Shown in pieces: positions 8,940 to 17,199 of a DNA stretch of 64,000 nucleotides. The stretch is taken from assembly GCF_036240795.1 (NCBI RefSeq), contig NZ_CP108454.1, positions 5,263,501 through 5,327,500 on the forward strand, read 5' to 3'. The notes under the pieces were generated by a model. That model made no database searches, was not told where the DNA came from, and saw only the letters and a list, made by a program, of their open reading frames with translations. Made by a program: the position numbers and the translations under genes. The first letter of the stretch is position 1. Each line of letters opens with the position of its first letter. The DNA is from Streptomyces sp. NBC_01268 (GTDB lineage: Bacteria > Actinomycetota > Actinomycetes > Streptomycetales > Streptomycetaceae).

Positions 8940-9011
8940 GGGCGCGGCGACGCGCCGGACGACGGGCGCGGCGACGCGCGGGGCGACGGGCGCGGCGACG
9001 CGCGGGGCGGG
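8940..9011. repeat. Three 24-bp tandem repeats upstream of the chitinase promoter
   Basis: Units at 8940-8963, 8964-8987 and 8988-9011 share GGGCGCGGCGACGCGC, with small changes at their ends; a degenerate partial copy precedes them. The array is noncoding in the divergent region 8746-9091. Apart from these repeats and the DasR-type boxes, nothing else was recognised in that 346-bp gap. Confidence 0.85.
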
Positions 9012-9091
9012 AGGAGAACGGCGCAGAAAGTGACGGAGCTTGAAGGATTGTCTGTTCACCACCCCGGGGGACGTGGATAAAGTGCAGAGGC

Positions 9092-10006
9092 GTGACGCTG
9101 CGAACGCAGCAAGTAGTGGTCAGTGAGGGATCGGGGGAGCCCGGCGTGCCGACAGCGATTGCGGTCACCAGCCCCGATCTGGTGTTGCCGCCCACCGATC
9201 CGCAGACACCCCCCGCCGCGGTCCTGCCCGGCCCCGGGACCCGCCCCCTCGACGCCGCCCTCGCCGACGTCCAGCTCCTGCTCGAACGCCACGGGCACGT
9301 GATCGTCGTCTGCCCCGCCTCGGCACCGGCCGCGACCGAACGGCGCCTGCACACCGTCCGCTCGCTGCTCGAATCCGACCGGATCGCCATCGTCAGGACC
9401 GCGCTGCCGCCGCTCGGCGCCGCCGTCCTCGTCCGCCAGCTGCGCCAGCTCTCCGGCTGCGACTTCAGCCCCGGCGTCCTCGCCTCCGCCGCCCGGCTGC
9501 TCACGCACTACGTGTACGCGGGCGCCGTCCTCGGCTCCGTCGCCAAGCTGGACCGCGTCCCCGTCGGGCTCACCTCGCACGTCAAGGGCTGGCTCCCCGG
9601 CGCCCAGTTCGGCGTCCTCGCCGGACCCGTCCCCGAACTCGTGCGGATCGGATCCGGCGGCGCCGCCGACACGCTCACCGGACCGGAGTTCACCACCGAC
9701 CTCGTGCTCGCCCGAGGCCAGCTCCAGACCGACTGGCCCGCCACCGCCCTCGCCCCGCGCTGGCAGGTCCGCGCCGTCCAGGAGACCGCGCTGCCCGAGT
9801 CCTCGCCCCGCTGGTGGGGCACGCCCAAGCTGGTCGAGTTCGCCGCCCACCTCGCCGACCTGCCCGTCCTGCACCAACTGGTCTCCTCCGTACGGCGGGA
9901 GACCTGCCACTGGTGCCGGATGGAGCTCATCGGCGACCGCTGCGGCTTCTGCGCCGCCCCGCTGCCCACGGCCGAGCCGACCGCGGCGACCGCCCTGACC
10001 CGCTAG
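9092..10006 (+). CDS. Conserved protein of unknown function with C-terminal zinc ribbon, first gene of Tad locus
   Basis: The 304-residue protein is not a known Tad component. Residues of about 45-140 resemble an alpha/beta fold (VIVVCPASAPAATERRL). The C-terminus has two Cys pairs, CHWC and CGFC, separated by 11-12 residues, which is typical of a zinc ribbon. There is no signal peptide or obvious membrane helix. It lies directly before the pilus genes in the same orientation. A second possible start is GTG 9146, which has a GGGGGAG site; the longer form is kept here. Confidence 0.75.
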   Translation: MTLRTQQVVVSEGSGEPGVPTAIAVTSPDLVLPPTDPQTPPAAVLPGPGTRPLDAALADVQLLLERHGHVIVVCPASAPAATERRLHTVRSLLESDRIAIVRTALPPLGAAVLVRQLRQLSGCDFSPGVLASAARLLTHYVYAGAVLGSVAKLDRVPVGLTSHVKGWLPGAQFGVLAGPVPELVRIGSGGAADTLTGPEFTTDLVLARGQLQTDWPATALAPRWQVRAVQETALPESSPRWWGTPKLVEFAAHLADLPVLHQLVSSVRRETCHWCRMELIGDRCGFCAAPLPTAEPTAATALTR

Positions 10007-10010
10007 CCCC

Positions 10011-10157
10011 GTGAACCCGCCCGCCCCGCCCGCCCCCTCGGCCCCCGCCCCCGTCCCCCGTGCGGGCCGCCCGTCCCGCCGGGCCTACCTGCCCCGCCTG
10101 TCCCGCCCCTCCCGTCATCAGCGCCCCACGTCCACGATCGAGGTAGTACGGCCATGA
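10011..10157 (+). CDS. Possible 48-residue Pro/Arg-rich leader ORF before cpaB
   Basis: A GTG-started ORF fills the gap between the zinc-ribbon gene and the CpaB gene. Its TGA overlaps the CpaB ATG (ATGA), the usual sign of translational coupling here. The peptide is rich in Pro, Ala and Arg, and no ribosome site is visible. It may be chance in a C-rich spacer. Confidence 0.25.
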   Translation: MNPPAPPAPSAPAPVPRAGRPSRRAYLPRLSRPSRHQRPTSTIEVVRP

Positions 10158-10858
10158 ACTCCCGCCAGCGCCGTGGTGTCATCCTGCTGCTGCTCTCCGT
10201 CCTGTGCGCCCTCGGTGCCTTCGCCGGGGTGCTCTCGGTGATCAGCGACGTGAACTCCAAGGTCGGACCCGAGGTCACCGCGTACCGCGTCAAGGACGAC
10301 ATCAAGCCGTACACCCCGCTCGGCCCGGGCCGGTTCGAGAAGATCACCATGCCCGAGCGCTGGCTGCCGGAGACCGCCGTCACCGACCTCGCGCAGACCG
10401 AGGGCAAGATCGCCGTCACCACCCTCAAGGCCGGCTCGCTCCTGCAGAGCGACATGATCGTCAAGCGTCCCGCGCTCGAACCGGGCCAGCAGGAGATCGC
10501 CATCATGATCGACGCCGCCACCGGAGTGGCCGGCAAGATCACCCCCGGCTCCACCGTCAACATCTACGCCACCTTCGCGGGCGAACGCGGCGGCCAGGCC
10601 GCCCAGTCCAAGATGATCGTCGCCGGCGCCCGGGTCATCGACGTCGGCGAACTCACCGCCCTCACCCCCGACCGCGAGGACCGCAACCGCGCCACCGAGG
10701 CCGTCCCGATCACCTTCGCGCTCTCCACCGTCGACACCCAGCGCGTCGCCTACGCCGAGTCCTTCGCCCAGCACGTCCGCCTCGCCCTCGTCGCGCCCGG
10801 CGGCAGCAACGCGCCCGACGCCCGCGACCGCACCTACACGCTCGACAAGGACAAGTGA
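10154..10858 (+). CDS. cpaB: Flp pilus assembly protein CpaB/RcpC (SAF domain)
   Basis: The 234-residue protein has an N-terminal membrane anchor (about residues 8-28) and a SAF-like domain (DDIKPYTPLGPGRFEKITMP, about 48-110 in pieces). A second half contains the motif PGSTVNIYATF. CpaB/RcpC proteins belong to the Tad pilus machinery outside the membrane. It overlaps the putative leader ORF and is followed 8 bp later by the TadZ gene, so it is part of the operon. Confidence 0.85.
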   Translation: MNSRQRRGVILLLLSVLCALGAFAGVLSVISDVNSKVGPEVTAYRVKDDIKPYTPLGPGRFEKITMPERWLPETAVTDLAQTEGKIAVTTLKAGSLLQSDMIVKRPALEPGQQEIAIMIDAATGVAGKITPGSTVNIYATFAGERGGQAAQSKMIVAGARVIDVGELTALTPDREDRNRATEAVPITFALSTVDTQRVAYAESFAQHVRLALVAPGGSNAPDARDRTYTLDKDK

Positions 10859-10866
10859 GGCCCCGC

Positions 10867-12120
10867 ATGACCACCAGGATCCTGCCGGCGGTCGGCGACC
10901 CGGACGCGGCCCGCGCGGTCACCACCCTCATCGGCCAGCTCCCCGACGCCGAACCCGCCGCCCCCGTCGGCGACTCCACCCAGCTCGTCGACACCCTGGG
11001 CCGCCTCGCCGCCGAGTCCCTCGACGAACTCCCCGAGGTCGTCCTCGTCCACGAGCGGATCGGGCCCGTACCGGCGCTGGAGCTGATCCGCGAGGTCGCC
11101 CTGCGCTTCCCCGCCGTCGGCGTCGTCCTCATCACCGCCGACGCCAGCCCCGTGCTCTTCTCGGCCGCCATGGACTCCGGCGCCCGCGGCCTCGTCACCC
11201 TCCCCCTCGGCTACGAGGAGCTGGCCAGCCGCGTCCAGGCCGCCGCCCAGTGGTCCACCGGCGTCCGCCGCCACCTCGGCGGCGGCACCGAGGCCCTCAC
11301 CGGACCCGGCGGCCGGGTCGTCACCGTCAGCGGCGCCAAGGGCGGCGTCGGCACCACCGTCACCGCCGTCCACCTCGCCCTCGCCGCCCGCGCCTCCGGC
11401 CACACCGTCGCCCTCGTCGACATGGACCTCCAGGGCGGCGACATCGCCTCCTACCTCGACGTCCAGTTCCGCCGCTCGCTCGCCGACCTCGCCGCCGTCG
11501 ACGACATCTCGCCCCGGGTCCTCCAGGACGCCGTCTTCGTCCACGAGACCGGCGTCAGCCTGCTCCTCGCGCCGGCCGAGGGCGAACGCGCGGAGGAGGT
11601 CACCGACCGCTCCGCCCGCCAGATCGTCAGCGCCCTGCGCAGCCGGTACGAGATCGTCGTCATCGACTGCGGCACCCACCTCGACGGGGCCGGCGCCGCC
11701 GCCGTCGAGATGGCCGACACCGCCCTCCTCGTCACCACCCCCGACGTCGTCGCCGTCCGGGCCGCCAAGCGGGCCGTACGGATGTGGGACCGGCTCCAGG
11801 TGCGCAAGCCGGAGGAGACGACCATGCTGGTCAACCGGCACCAGCGGGCCACCGAGATCCAGCCTCCCCTGGTCCAGAAGATCACCGGCACCCGCATCGC
11901 GGGCGTCACCGTCCCCGCCCACTTCAAGGAGCTCGCCGCCGTCGTCGACGCGGGCCGCCTGCACGACCTGGACGCCCGCTCCACCGTCAAGCAGGCGCTG
12001 TGGGCGCTCGCCGGCGAGCTGGGCCTCGTGAAGACCGGCGCGAGCTCCCACGGCAAGGAGCTCGTACGGGGCGGGGACCGCGGCGCCCTCGGGCTGCGGC
12101 GGCGCGGGGCGGGGCGCTGA
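10867..12120 (+). CDS. tadZ: TadZ/CpaE-like pilus-localising ATPase
   Basis: The protein has 417 residues. An atypical receiver-like domain (about 1-140) precedes a MinD/ParA-type ATPase. The deviant Walker A SGAKGGVGTT is at 155-164, and VDMDLQGGD follows. TadZ/CpaE proteins place the Tad secretion apparatus in the cell. The receiver-like half lacks the usual phosphorylation context, as in other TadZ proteins. The short basic C-terminal tail (LGLRRRGAGR) is unusual. The next gene starts one base after its stop. Confidence 0.88.
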   Translation: MTTRILPAVGDPDAARAVTTLIGQLPDAEPAAPVGDSTQLVDTLGRLAAESLDELPEVVLVHERIGPVPALELIREVALRFPAVGVVLITADASPVLFSAAMDSGARGLVTLPLGYEELASRVQAAAQWSTGVRRHLGGGTEALTGPGGRVVTVSGAKGGVGTTVTAVHLALAARASGHTVALVDMDLQGGDIASYLDVQFRRSLADLAAVDDISPRVLQDAVFVHETGVSLLLAPAEGERAEEVTDRSARQIVSALRSRYEIVVIDCGTHLDGAGAAAVEMADTALLVTTPDVVAVRAAKRAVRMWDRLQVRKPEETTMLVNRHQRATEIQPPLVQKITGTRIAGVTVPAHFKELAAVVDAGRLHDLDARSTVKQALWALAGELGLVKTGASSHGKELVRGGDRGALGLRRRGAGR

Positions 12121-12121
12121 C

Positions 12122-12490
12122 ATGAGACGCGCCGAGCGGGACGACAGGGGACAGGTGGCCGTCGAGTTCGTCGGCATGCTGCCCCTGATCCTGCTCACGC
12201 TCGTGCTGCTGTGGCAGTGCGTCCTGATCGGCTACACCTTCACCCTCGCCGGCAACGCGGCCGACGAGGCGGCACGGGCCGCGGCCGTCGGCGACGACTG
12301 CGGCGCGGCGGCCAGGCGACACCTGGACGGCGCCTGGGCCTCGGGCGCCTCGGCCGACTGCGGCCGGGACGGCGGGATGGTGCGGGCGACGGTGGGACTG
12401 CGGGTGCCCGTGCTCTTCCCGGGCGCGATCAGCTTCCCGTTCGACGTGACCGCCGAGGCCGGGGCCGTATGGGAGGGGGATCCGCGATGA
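12122..12490 (+). CDS. TadE-like minor pseudopilin
   Basis: The protein has 122 residues. A short basic leader is followed by GQVAVEFVGMLPLILLTLVLLWQ, a prepilin-like cleavage and membrane segment with Glu at position +5 after Gly, the mark of TadE/pilin signals. The C-terminal part has two Cys (near residues 60 and 80). It should be cut by the A24 peptidase at 23162-23908. It overlaps the following TadE-like gene by an ATGA. Confidence 0.82.
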   Translation: MRRAERDDRGQVAVEFVGMLPLILLTLVLLWQCVLIGYTFTLAGNAADEAARAAAVGDDCGAAARRHLDGAWASGASADCGRDGGMVRATVGLRVPVLFPGAISFPFDVTAEAGAVWEGDPR

Positions 12491-12665
12491 GGCGATCCGG
12501 TCGATGGGGGACGGGGCGACTCGGGCGCTCCGCGATGAGGCGATCCGGGCGATCCGGGGCGGTGGGCCGACTCCGGCGAACCGGGCGATCCGGGCAGGTG
12601 GGCCGGCTCCGGCGCTCCGGGGCGGCGCGACTCGGGCGATCCTCGATGAGGCTACTCGGGCGCTC
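12487..12665 (+). repeat. Degenerate GATCCGG/CTCCGG repeat tract at the 5' end of the second tadE gene
   Basis: Short units such as GCGATCCGG and GGCGCTCCGG recur through about 180 bp. The 19-mer CCGCGATGAGGCGATCCGG is duplicated at 12482-12500 and 12530-12548, which also duplicates a start codon. The encoded peptide is RSGR-like low complexity. Confidence 0.85.
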
Positions 12666-13059
12666 CCCGGCCGCACGGCTCCGGGGACGCGACCGGGGCC
12701 AGGTGGCCATCGAGTACCTGGGCTTCCTCCCGATCCTCCTGCTCGTCGGCCTCGTCGGCGTGCAGTTCGGCGTCGCCGCGTACGCCGCCCAGCAGGCGGG
12801 CACGGGCGCGCGGGCGGCGGCCCGGGCGGCCAGCGTCGACGACACCGACTCCGTACCGGATCCGGCGTCCGCCGGGAAGGCGGCGATGAGCGGCTGGATC
12901 GCGGGCCGCAGCGGCGTCGAGGTGTCCGGCGGGGCGTCCACCGTCTCCGTCACCGTCACCGTCAAGGTCCCCTCGCTCATCCCGTTCACGCACTTCGACG
13001 ACGTGTCGAGGACCGCCGTCATGCCCCTGCCCGACGCCCCCCAGGAGGACCGGCCATGA
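12487..13059 (+). CDS. Second TadE-like pseudopilin with repetitive basic N-terminal extension
   Basis: From ATG 12487 the protein has 190 residues. The first 60-65 are Arg/Ser/Gly repeats, then GQVAIEYLGFLPILLLVGLVGVQF gives the prepilin motif and membrane helix, followed by a beta-rich C-terminus. Three repeated ATGAGGC starts exist (12487, 12535, 12646). The last gives a normal short leader and may be the true start; the first overlaps the previous stop. The gene ends in an ATGA overlap with tadA. Confidence 0.78.
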   Translation: MRRSGRWGTGRLGRSAMRRSGRSGAVGRLRRTGRSGQVGRLRRSGAARLGRSSMRLLGRSPAARLRGRDRGQVAIEYLGFLPILLLVGLVGVQFGVAAYAAQQAGTGARAAARAASVDDTDSVPDPASAGKAAMSGWIAGRSGVEVSGGASTVSVTVTVKVPSLIPFTHFDDVSRTAVMPLPDAPQEDRP

Positions 13060-14399
13060 GCCTGAGGTCCCGTATCGGCCACCCCGAGGAGACCGGCGCC
13101 GGCGGCGGCCGGGAGGACGGACACCTCGTCGCGTCCTTCCGGGCCAAACTCCTGGAGGAGATCGACCTCACCGAGATGTCCGCGCTCGCCGCCGCCGAGC
13201 GCCGGGCGCGCCTGGAACGGGTGCTCGGCCACATCATCAGCCGCGAGGGCCCCGTCCTGTCCACGGCCGAACGCTCCCAGCTCATCCGCCGGGTGGTCGA
13301 CGAGGCCCTCGGACTCGGCGTGCTCGAACCACTCCTCGAAGACGCGTCCATCACCGAGATCATGGTCAACGGACCCGACCAGATCTACATCGAGCGGGCC
13401 GGCCGGGTGGAGCTGCTGCCGCTGCGCTTCGCCTCGCACGAGCAGCTGATGCAGACCATCGAGCGGATCGTGTCGACGGTCAACCGGCGGGTCGACGAGT
13501 CCAACCCGATGGTCGACGCCCGGCTCCCCTCCGGCGAGCGCGTCAACGTCATCATCCCGCCGCTCTCCCTCACCGGGGCCACGCTCACCATCCGCCGCTT
13601 CCCCCGGGCGTACACCCTGCACGAGATGGTCGGCCTCGGCTCGCTCGACGAGCAGATGCTGCTGCTGCTCTCCGGGCTGGTCCAGGCGAAGTTCAACATC
13701 ATCGTCTCCGGAGCGACCGGCACCGGGAAGACCACGCTGCTCAACGCCCTGTCCGGGCTGATCCCCGACCGCGAGCGGGTCATCACCATCGAGGACTCGG
13801 CCGAACTCCAGCTCCAGCAGTCGCACGTCATCCGACTGGAGGCGCGCCCGCCCAACATCGAGGGCCGTGGCGCGGTCACCATCCGCGACCTGGTCCGCAA
13901 CTCGCTGCGCATGCGTCCCGACCGGATCGTGGTCGGCGAGGTCCGCGGCGGCGAGACCCTCGACATGCTCCAGGCGATGTCCACCGGCCACGACGGGTCG
14001 CTCGCCACCGTCCACGCCAACTCGGCCGAGGACGCCCTCATGCGGCTCCAGACCCTCGCGTCGATGTCGGAGGTCAAGGTCCCCTTCGAGGCGCTGCGGG
14101 ACCAGATCAACAGCGCCGTCGACGTCCTCGTCCAGCTCACCCGCCACCCCGACGGCACCCGCCGGATCACCGAGATCGCGATCCTCGCCTCCGACGGGCG
14201 CGAGCGCTACCTCCTCGCCACCGTCTGCGGCTTCCTGGCGCAGCCGCTCGCCGCCGACGGGCGGGTGTACGGGGAGTTCGCGTACCACCCGCTGCCGCGC
14301 CGGGTCGCCCAGCGGCTCTACATGGCCGGGCAGCCCATTCCGCAGGCCTTCGGGGTGGCCGTGCACGACACGCAACTGGCCGTGCGGGAAGCGAAGTAG
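13056..14399 (+). CDS. tadA: TadA/CpaF secretion ATPase
   Basis: The 447-residue type II/IV secretion ATPase has an N-terminal helical domain (about 20-110), then the catalytic domain with Walker A GATGTGKT (219-226), an Asp box (ITIEDSAELQL), a VRGGETLDMLQAMSTGHDG region in pieces, and a His box (ATVHANSAEDAL). It powers Flp pilus assembly. It is coupled by ATGA to the upstream pseudopilin gene, with tadB following 15 bp later. Confidence 0.95.
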   Translation: MSLRSRIGHPEETGAGGGREDGHLVASFRAKLLEEIDLTEMSALAAAERRARLERVLGHIISREGPVLSTAERSQLIRRVVDEALGLGVLEPLLEDASITEIMVNGPDQIYIERAGRVELLPLRFASHEQLMQTIERIVSTVNRRVDESNPMVDARLPSGERVNVIIPPLSLTGATLTIRRFPRAYTLHEMVGLGSLDEQMLLLLSGLVQAKFNIIVSGATGTGKTTLLNALSGLIPDRERVITIEDSAELQLQQSHVIRLEARPPNIEGRGAVTIRDLVRNSLRMRPDRIVVGEVRGGETLDMLQAMSTGHDGSLATVHANSAEDALMRLQTLASMSEVKVPFEALRDQINSAVDVLVQLTRHPDGTRRITEIAILASDGRERYLLATVCGFLAQPLAADGRVYGEFAYHPLPRRVAQRLYMAGQPIPQAFGVAVHDTQLAVREAK

Positions 14400-14414
14400 G
14401 GAAGGAAGACCGAC

Positions 14415-15359
14415 GTGAATCCGACTCTGCTGACCGCGGGCGTGGCGCTGATCTGCTGCGTCCTGGCCGTGCTCGGCGTCCACACGTACGCGAGCGGGGC
14501 CGCGCAGCGGGCCGCGCTGATCGCCCGCCTGTCCCAGTCCGGCGAGGGCGGCGAGGGCGGCACGGGAGGGCGGCGCCGCTTCTTCCGGGGCGTCGACCGC
14601 CGTGTCCGCCGCACGGCCTTCGGGCGCAGGCTGGAACTGCGGATCTCCGCCACGGGGCTCGACGTCACCCCGGGGGAGTTCGTGGTCGCCATGGCGGCGA
14701 CCGTCGCCGTCCTCTGGATCGCCGGGCAGGCGCTGCTGTCGCCGTTCTTCGGGCCGATCTGCGGCTTCCTCGGCCTGTGGGTGGCGATGGGCTTCCTCAA
14801 CTGGCAGCGCCAGAAGCGCATCGAGAAGTTCATCAACCAGCTCCCGGAGCTCTCCCGCATCCTCGCCAACGCCACCCAGGCGGGACTGGCGCTGCGGATG
14901 GCCCTCTCCCTCGCCGCCGACGAGCTGGAGGCCCCGGCCGGCGACGAGCTGGAGAAGGTCGCCCAGCAGCTCGCCGTGGGCACCTCGGTCGACGACGCGC
15001 TCGGCGAACTGGCCGAGCGCCTGCCCTCGCGTGAGCTCGTCGTCCTGGTGACGACACTGGTCCTGGCCAACCGGGCCGGTGGCACCGTCGTCTCCTCCCT
15101 GCGCAACCTCACGGAGACGCTGGAGGAGCGCAAGGAGACCCGCCGCGAGGTCCGCACCCAGCTGTCGCAGGTGAGCCTCACGGCGTACGCGGTGCCGGTC
15201 ATCGGCGTCGGCTCGCTGCTGCTCATCGACAACATGCAGCCGGGCGCGCTGGACCGGATGACGGGCTCGGGCATGGGACAGCTCGCCGTGGTGATCGCCT
15301 TCGCGCTCTACGGGGTGGGCTTCGTCGCGATCCGCCGCTTCTCGAAGATCGACGTGTAG
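14415..15359 (+). CDS. tadB: TadB inner-membrane pilus assembly protein (type II secretion F domain)
   Basis: The 314-residue protein starts with GTG. One or two N-terminal membrane helices, a Gly-rich linker (SGEGGEGGTGG), the T2SSF domain (NQLPELSRILANATQAGL, in pieces) and two C-terminal helices are visible. With TadC it forms the membrane platform for TadA. A GGAAGGAAG site precedes the start. Confidence 0.9.
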   Translation: MNPTLLTAGVALICCVLAVLGVHTYASGAAQRAALIARLSQSGEGGEGGTGGRRRFFRGVDRRVRRTAFGRRLELRISATGLDVTPGEFVVAMAATVAVLWIAGQALLSPFFGPICGFLGLWVAMGFLNWQRQKRIEKFINQLPELSRILANATQAGLALRMALSLAADELEAPAGDELEKVAQQLAVGTSVDDALGELAERLPSRELVVLVTTLVLANRAGGTVVSSLRNLTETLEERKETRREVRTQLSQVSLTAYAVPVIGVGSLLLIDNMQPGALDRMTGSGMGQLAVVIAFALYGVGFVAIRRFSKIDV

Positions 15360-15365
15360 GGGCGT

Positions 15366-16259
15366 GTGACCGTGGACCTGCTGCTGGCCCTCCTCGCCGG
15401 GCTCTCCGTCGCCGGCGCCTGCTACGGCGTCCGCCTCTACCGCGCGGACGTCAAGCTGCCCTCCGACCTCCAGCTCGCCCTGGAGGTCGGCGCCACCCGC
15501 ACCGGCGCCGTCGACTCGCTCGTCGACCGGCTCGGCATGCGCTGGTCGCCCGCCGTGCTGCGGCTCATGGGCCCCAAGCGGGTCGGCTCGGTACGCCGCC
15601 GGATCGACCTCGCGGGCAACCCCGGCGGCCTCACGATCGACCGGTACGGGGCCCGGCGCGCCGTCTACGGCTTCCTCGGCGTCCTCGGCGGGCTGCTCAT
15701 GCTGGCGCGGGGCTCGTTCCTCGTCGCGGTGCTGCTCTTCGCCTTCGGCGCGTTCTGGACCGAGGTCGGCATCTGGTCCGCGGTCCGCATCCGCAAGGAC
15801 CAGATCGAGCGCACCCTCCCCGACTTCCTCGACGTCCTCGCCGTCGTCGTCTCCGCCGGGCTCGGCTTCCGGCAGGCGCTCGAACGCGTCGCCGAGAAGT
15901 ACGAGGGGCCGTGGGCCGACGAACTGCGCATCACCCTGCGCCAGATGGACATGGGCGTCAGCCGCCGCCAGGCCTTCGACGAGCTGCGGCGGCGCAACGA
16001 CTCGGAGCAGGTCGCGCAGTTCGTCACCGCCCTCCAGCAGGGCGAGGAACTCGGCGCCCCGATCGTCGACACCCTCATCCAGATCGCCAACGACATGCGG
16101 CGCACCGACGCGCAGAACGCCCGGCGCAAGGCGGCGAAGGCGGTCCCCAAGGCCACGATGGTGATCACGACCCTGATGGTCCCGGCGACGATGATCCTGC
16201 TGGGGGCGGGCCTGTTCCTCGGCACGGGCACCGACTTCGGCTCGATCACGGGCGAATGA
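15366..16259 (+). CDS. tadC: TadC inner-membrane pilus assembly protein (type II secretion F domain)
   Basis: The 297-residue protein starts with GTG (a second GTG lies 6 bp later). It has an N-terminal helix, a central hydrophobic pair (about 98-135), a T2SSF core (LPDFLDVLAVVVSAGLGF and QFVTALQQGEELGAP) and a C-terminal helix. It is the usual partner of TadB and lies 6 bp after it. Confidence 0.9.
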   Translation: MTVDLLLALLAGLSVAGACYGVRLYRADVKLPSDLQLALEVGATRTGAVDSLVDRLGMRWSPAVLRLMGPKRVGSVRRRIDLAGNPGGLTIDRYGARRAVYGFLGVLGGLLMLARGSFLVAVLLFAFGAFWTEVGIWSAVRIRKDQIERTLPDFLDVLAVVVSAGLGFRQALERVAEKYEGPWADELRITLRQMDMGVSRRQAFDELRRRNDSEQVAQFVTALQQGEELGAPIVDTLIQIANDMRRTDAQNARRKAAKAVPKATMVITTLMVPATMILLGAGLFLGTGTDFGSITGE

Positions 16260-16267
16260 GGACCGCG

Positions 16268-16858
16268 ATGAGAGTCCTGGTGGCGAGCGCGAACCCGGTG
16301 GTACGAGCCGGCCTCACGGCCCTCCTGGGCACCCGCGCCGACCTGCGGGTCGTGGCGGAGACACCCGACCCCCACGACACCCTCCCGACGGCCCGCCGCA
16401 CCACCCCGGACCTGATCCTCCTGGACGCCCCCACCCCGCTCCCCGCCCTGCCGCCCCTGACCTCCGTCGCCCCGGTCCTCCTCCTGACCCACCCGGGCCA
16501 GGACGTCCCGCGGGGCGTGACCTCCCTGGTCCACGGCGCGTTCACCCTGGACGAGCTCTTACGGACCATGCGTGCGACTGCACACACTGGCGCGGGCTCA
16601 ACTGTCTCGAATATATTGCGTTTCAGGAATCCAGCTTCGCAAGTGCAACCAGATGTGGGACGGTTCGGTCTGAGTGTGAGGGAGGCGGAGGTGATGGACC
16701 TGATCGCGTCGGGCATGACCAACCAGCAGATCGCCGCCACCTGCTTCATCACCGAGAAGACCGTCAAGAACCACATCAACCGCATCTTCGCCAAACTCGA
16801 CAGCTCCACCCGCGGCGAAGCGATCGCCTCCTGGCTCGGCACGAGGACGGCGTCATGA
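16268..16858 (+). CDS. LuxR-type response regulator of the Tad locus, contains a TTA codon
   Basis: The protein has 196 residues: a receiver-like N-terminus (about 1-105, where the phosphoacceptor region reads LILLDAPTP), a linker, and a LuxR/NarL helix-turn-helix (about 135-196: SVREAEVMDLIASGMTNQQIA in pieces, KTVKNHINRIFAKL). ATG 16268 has a GAGGA site; ATG 16256 overlapping the tadC stop is the alternative. Leu98 is encoded by TTA (16559-16561), so translation probably needs the bldA tRNA. The linker DNA just after it is unusually A/T rich. Confidence 0.87.
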   Translation: MRVLVASANPVVRAGLTALLGTRADLRVVAETPDPHDTLPTARRTTPDLILLDAPTPLPALPPLTSVAPVLLLTHPGQDVPRGVTSLVHGAFTLDELLRTMRATAHTGAGSTVSNILRFRNPASQVQPDVGRFGLSVREAEVMDLIASGMTNQQIAATCFITEKTVKNHINRIFAKLDSSTRGEAIASWLGTRTAS

Positions 16859-16948
16859 CTACCCACCGTGATTGGGCCTACGGACCCTGTGAACACCCCA
16901 CCCTCCCGGCGTACCCTGCCCGCGTCGCCGGACACGGAGGGGAACACC

Positions 16949-17158
16949 ATGAACGACGCACTGCTGAAGCTCCTGACCAAGGCCCGCGTACGGGCCGGAA
17001 GTTGGTCGAGGGGGCGGGGGGACCGGGGGCAGACGGCGGTGGAGTACCTGGGGATCATCGTGGTGGTGGTGGCGATCGTGGTCGCGATCACGGGCACGGA
17101 CATCGGGTCCACGATCAAGTCGGCCATCACGAACAAGATCGCCGAACTGACCAAGTAA
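16949..17158 (+). CDS. flp: Flp-type major pilin
   Basis: The protein has 69 residues. A basic leader of about 30 residues ends at GDRGQ, followed by TAVEYLGIIVVVVAIVVAI, the class III prepilin signal (Gly, then Glu-Tyr) fused to a long hydrophobic helix, and a short C-terminus. GGAGGGGA precedes the ATG. It is probably the structural subunit of the fibre. The 90-bp gap before it may hold its own promoter, as pilin is needed in excess. Confidence 0.88.
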   Translation: MNDALLKLLTKARVRAGSWSRGRGDRGQTAVEYLGIIVVVVAIVVAITGTDIGSTIKSAITNKIAELTK

Positions 17159-17199
17159 CGCCGGCCGGCAGGGACCCGGAGGCGGGGCAGGCCTTCCCG

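Noticed and set aside
8746..9504. N-terminal extension of the chitinase frame
   Set aside because: It would run through DasR boxes and the repeat array; GTG 8745 has GGAGG and starts a signal peptide.
10834..12198. 454-codon - strand frame opposite tadZ
   Set aside because: Gly/Asp/Glu-rich antisense shadow with no domain.
16855..17199. ATG 16855 (ATGA overlap with the LuxR stop) as start of the TadG-like gene
   Set aside because: The frame would read through the whole pilin gene out of phase, giving low-complexity sequence with no homology pattern.
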